Assembly (NCBI GenBank): GCA_045591315.1
Contig: JAZNSN010000008.1
Location: forward strand, 7,577 to 71,576
Reading direction: 5' to 3'
Source: HGM04593 sp045591315
Lineage (GTDB): Bacteria; Bacteroidota; Bacteroidia; Bacteroidales; Bacteroidaceae
DNA: 64,000 nt
Positions 61,805-64,000 of the stretch are shown here, one piece after another. The translations under genes were made by a program, and so were the position numbers. Position 1 is the stretch's first letter. Each line of letters begins with the position of its first letter. The notes under the pieces were generated by a model. The model ran no database searches and had not been told where the DNA came from. It saw only the letters and a program-made list of their open reading frames with translations.

Positions 61805-61821
61805 AACATAGTTTAACTATT

Positions 61822-61829
61822 GGGGGGGG
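61822..61829 (+). repeat. G8 homopolymer tract in the enolase promoter region
   Basis: Eight consecutive G, 18 bases upstream of the -7 box at 61848, within the space where the -33 box would fall. Confidence 0.6.
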
Positions 61830-61847
61830 TAATTCCTATGGATTTAT

Positions 61848-61855
61848 TATATTTG
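61848..61855 (+). promoter_or_regulatory. Candidate -7 box upstream of eno
   Basis: TATATTTG (TAnnTTTG). The nearest -33-like TTG ends at 61822, 25 bases away, at the edge of the G8 tract. If used, it gives a leader of about 300 bases before eno. Confidence 0.4.
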
Positions 61856-61916
61856 CGCTATGATTAAGTATAAATCCATAAACAACAATGGCATGAAATA
61901 AGTGCATAATTGCATG

Positions 61917-62012
61917 AATCTAATACTAAATAGCATTTATAGATCTCTAAAATGCTGTTCTTGCAATAGGTGCAACGGCCGAGGAAATTGAAAAGATATT
62001 GGTTGAGAGATT
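61917..62012 (+). pseudogene. Possible gene remnant in the eno leader
   Basis: The 455-base gap 61714-62168 holds the tnaA hairpin, the G8/-7 box and little else. Between 61950 and about 62022 one frame reads NAVLAIGATAEEIEKILVER then LGN-stop, a protein-like amphipathic C-terminus preceded by stops and with no start. It may be the end of a decayed gene. A 72-residue open frame at 61970-62188 in another frame has no recognisable features and overlaps eno, so I do not call it. Confidence 0.25.
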
Positions 62013-62168
62013 GGGTAACTGAATATAGCAAAGAAAAACAACGAGATGACGGCTTCCTGTATAAGAAAAACCTTTTTGGAAATTTAAACAGCTTCTTGTG
62101 GTGTCTGTACAACAAACTTCCTTACCAGATGTTTGTATTTCAGTATTTCATTGTAAAAGACTATAATT

Positions 62169-63440
62169 ATGAAGATATCAGAGATTAAAGGGAGAGAAAT
62201 ATTGGATTCGCGTGGAAACCCCACAGTAGAGGCTGAAGTTGTACTGGAAAATGGTGTGATGGGGCGTGCTTCTGTTCCATCGGGAGCATCTACCGGTGAA
62301 AATGAGGCACTGGAGTTGCGTGATGAAGATGAACATCGCTATAATGGCAAGGGGGTATCAAAGGCTGTGACAAATATCAACGAACGCATAGCACCGGCAT
62401 TGCGCGGATGCAGTGTGTATGAGCAACGAGGATTGGACTGCATGATGCTTGAACTTGATGGTACATCCACAAAATGCAATCTTGGTGCCAATGCCATATT
62501 GGGCGTGTCACTGGCTATTGCAAAAGCAGCAGCCAAGGCATGCGGCATGCCCTTATATCGTTATATTGGCGGTGTCAATGCGCACGTGTTGCCTATTCCA
62601 ATGATGAACCTGCTTAATGGAGGACGTCATTCCGATGCTCCTATTGCATTTCAGGAGTTTATGATACGCCCAATAGGTGCGGGTTGCATACGTCAAGCCG
62701 TGCAGATGGGTGCCGAGGTCTTCGGTGCATTAAAGAGTGTGCTTAAGAAAAGAGGGTATAGCACCGGTGTAGGCGATGAGGGTGGTTTTGCTCCGGCACT
62801 CAATGACACGGAAGAGGCACTGGATATATTGGTTCAAGCGATTAAGACAGCCGGTTATACTCCCGGAACTGACATTACATTAGCTCTTGATTGTGCTGCA
62901 TCAGAATATCATCGTGACGGAGTGTATGACTATACGCTTTTTGAAGGTCCTAAGGGGCATAAGCTTACATCCCGCGAGCAGGTCGATTATCTTGAACGTC
63001 TCATCGAAAGATATCCGATTGACTCAATAGAAGACGGCATGGGTGAGAATGACTGGGAGGGATGGGCTATGCTCACCGAGCGCATCGGCAACCGTTGCCA
63101 GCTTGTGGGTGATGACCTTTTTGTAACCAATGTCAAATACCTTGGCAAAGGTATTGAACTGAATTGCGCTAATAGCGTGCTGGTAAAGGTTAACCAGATA
63201 GGAACACTTACCGAAACTCTCGATACTATCGAAATGGCACGTCGTAATGGCTATACAACCATAATCAGCCACCGTTCCGGTGAAACTGAAGATACAACAA
63301 TTGCTGATATTGCCGTGGCTTTAAATGCCGGACAGATAAAGACCGGTTCAATGAGCCGCAGCGACCGCACTGCCAAGTATAATCAATTGATACGCATAGA
63401 AGAGGAGTTACGAGGCGCGGCACGCTATGGAGTGTCGTAG
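62169..63440 (+). CDS. eno: Enolase
   Basis: Glycolytic enzyme interconverting 2-phosphoglycerate and phosphoenolpyruvate, 423 residues. It begins MKISEIKGREILDSRGNPTVE, with loop SVPSGASTGENEALELRD, VGDEGGFAP (catalytic Glu), SIEDGM (metal), LVGDDLFVTN, LVKVNQIGT (catalytic Lys), IISHRSGETEDT (His) and IKTGSMSRSDR. All catalytic positions appear present. One unusual position is NGGRHSDAP, where Ser or Glu normally follows NGG. The C-terminus is slightly short. It may be the sole enolase or a second copy. A secreted mini-protein gene follows 44 bases later. Confidence 0.95.
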   Translation: MKISEIKGREILDSRGNPTVEAEVVLENGVMGRASVPSGASTGENEALELRDEDEHRYNGKGVSKAVTNINERIAPALRGCSVYEQRGLDCMMLELDGTSTKCNLGANAILGVSLAIAKAAAKACGMPLYRYIGGVNAHVLPIPMMNLLNGGRHSDAPIAFQEFMIRPIGAGCIRQAVQMGAEVFGALKSVLKKRGYSTGVGDEGGFAPALNDTEEALDILVQAIKTAGYTPGTDITLALDCAASEYHRDGVYDYTLFEGPKGHKLTSREQVDYLERLIERYPIDSIEDGMGENDWEGWAMLTERIGNRCQLVGDDLFVTNVKYLGKGIELNCANSVLVKVNQIGTLTETLDTIEMARRNGYTTIISHRSGETEDTTIADIAVALNAGQIKTGSMSRSDRTAKYNQLIRIEEELRGAARYGVS

Positions 63441-63484
63441 TTGAACAGATTTCTAACAGATACAAAATAAGCAAGCAAAACATC

Positions 63485-63820
63485 ATGAAGACACGACTGA
63501 TTATAACGCTAATTATTGCATTTGTCGCCGTATGCGGTTTTGCGCAGGAGAATTCTTCTGCAGCACGCTTCGAACGCAGAGATTCAATCTTTGAAACATT
63601 GGACCTTGACAAAAGAGTATTTTCAATAGCAGGCAATATGTATTTTCCACCTGCCGAATTCTATTGGAACGATACTTTGTATTACATGGACAGGTCACCG
63701 CTTGCTTATATAAACGAGAAAGAGTTTTTGGGTATATATGACCTCACCGGCCGCAGGATTGATGAGATAATCGTTCCCGGTATCTACATTCTGGATGGTA
63801 AGAAACTCCTTGTCAAGTAA
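63485..63820 (+). CDS. Small secreted protein with C-terminal sorting-like tail (111 aa)
   Basis: Unrecognised exported protein. Signal peptide MKTRLIITLIIAFVAVCGFA is followed by about 55 residues without a domain (charged, then a Phe/Tyr-rich patch PPAEFYWNDTLYYMDR) and then the tail GIYDLTGRRIDEI ... GIYILDGKKLLVK. That tail matches the end of the 658-residue repeat protein at 49830 in spacing and key residues (D-x-x-G-R-R, PG-x-YI, GKK-x-LVK). It is 44 bases after eno and probably cotranscribed. It could be a degenerate remnant of a larger surface protein or a real small cargo. Confidence 0.7.
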   Translation: MKTRLIITLIIAFVAVCGFAQENSSAARFERRDSIFETLDLDKRVFSIAGNMYFPPAEFYWNDTLYYMDRSPLAYINEKEFLGIYDLTGRRIDEIIVPGIYILDGKKLLVK

Positions 63821-63863
63821 CAAAAGGTATTCAACTCCTATATCAGTAGCCAATAAGTGACAT

Positions 63864-63897
63864 GAGGCCGAGTCAAAAGTAATTTTGGCTCGGTCTC
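63864..63897 (+). terminator. Terminator after the small secreted protein gene
   Basis: A 15-bp stem (63864-63878 with 63883-63897) with two wobble pairs (G-U and U-G) in plus-strand RNA, followed by TGTTTTTC. The rest of the window (63898-64000) shows nothing I can call. Confidence 0.75.
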
Positions 63898-64000
63898 TGT
63901 TTTTCGGTGATTTTTCCGTTTTTGCCTGCAAATTCGAAAAAATATCATTTTTGTACGCATAAATCCTTCATGCCGCCCGACAACATTCCCAATATGCTCC

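Noticed and set aside
61970..62188. 72-codon open frame before eno
   Set aside because: It overlaps the eno start, has no domain, and its composition is like untranslated DNA.
63695..63931. Minus-strand frame of 78 codons at the right end
   Set aside because: It lies antisense to the small secreted protein and across its terminator, and shows no recognisable motif.

Overview
The window is chromosomal DNA of a Bacteroidales bacterium (Bacteroidaceae/Prevotellaceae-like; the genus cannot be fixed from this alone). The signs are a SusC/SusD pair, several lipoproteins with a Cys lipobox, Bacteroidota-type -7 boxes (TAnnTTTG or TAnnTTCG) in front of many genes with few clear Shine-Dalgarno sites, a NuoCD fusion with no nuoEFG beside it, and two secreted proteins ending in a G-x-Y/F-D-x-x-G-R-R ... 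G-x-Y-I-x-x-G-K-K tail. Genes are densely packed on both strands. No insertion sequence, prophage, CRISPR array or rRNA operon was seen.

Layout. 1-6413 (minus): respiratory complex I operon nuoA-B-CD-H-I-J-K-L, with nuoL running off the left edge. 6591-12545: ZIP metal transporter (minus), purL, then two half-size chromate-transporter (CHR) genes. 12640-19643: uvrA (minus), a GHL10/DUF187-type glycosidase-like lipoprotein and a GNAT acetyltransferase, then a minus-strand group with a divergent sigma-like protein, a lipoprotein and an unknown protein. 19771-24477: a 973-residue outer-membrane beta-barrel protein, a perfect 23-bp hairpin, three tandem 84/85-bp repeats and a cardiolipin-synthase-type phospholipase D. 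24503-29648: rsmD-DUF3822-unknown (minus), a RecD2-like helicase (plus), and MerR and M23 peptidase genes (minus). 29867-38640: alaS (plus), then rel, mltD-like, DUF5683, parB and parA (minus). 38916-41816: a large secreted GH84 enzyme. 41993-47133: surE-lpxB (plus) converging on cdsA-ftsH-rsfS (minus). 47405: tRNA-Gln(CTG). 47591-49687: two divergent thioredoxin-fold envelope proteins. 49830-58888: a triple-repeat secreted protein, then a SusC-SusD-DUF4843-PKD-like nutrient uptake operon. 59077-63820: alanine dehydrogenase, tryptophanase, enolase and a 111-residue secreted mini-protein.

How the parts fit. Much of the window is core metabolism and envelope maintenance: complex I, purine synthesis, lipid A (LpxB), phospholipid (CdsA, Cls), murein remodelling (MltD-like, M23), quality control (FtsH), ribosome maturation and silencing (RsmD, RsfS), stringent response (Rel) and chromosome partition (ParAB). 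The accessory content is mostly surface-exposed: GH84, the SusCD set without any CAZyme or sensor beside it (a peptide-type importer is a reasonable guess), and repeat or tail-bearing secreted proteins. Ald and TnaA both convert amino acids to pyruvate and ammonia.

The less ordinary signals are: a thioredoxin lipoprotein with an exact heptad His/Cys repeat; tandem intergenic repeats whose stem keeps pairing despite base changes; a family of long 3'-end hairpins whose G-U wobbles match the direction of the upstream gene; a palindrome at the predicted parAB transcription start; a G8 tract in the enolase promoter region; and a tiny secreted protein that is little more than a signal peptide plus the shared C-terminal tail. 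I found no clear new multi-gene defence or biosynthetic system.
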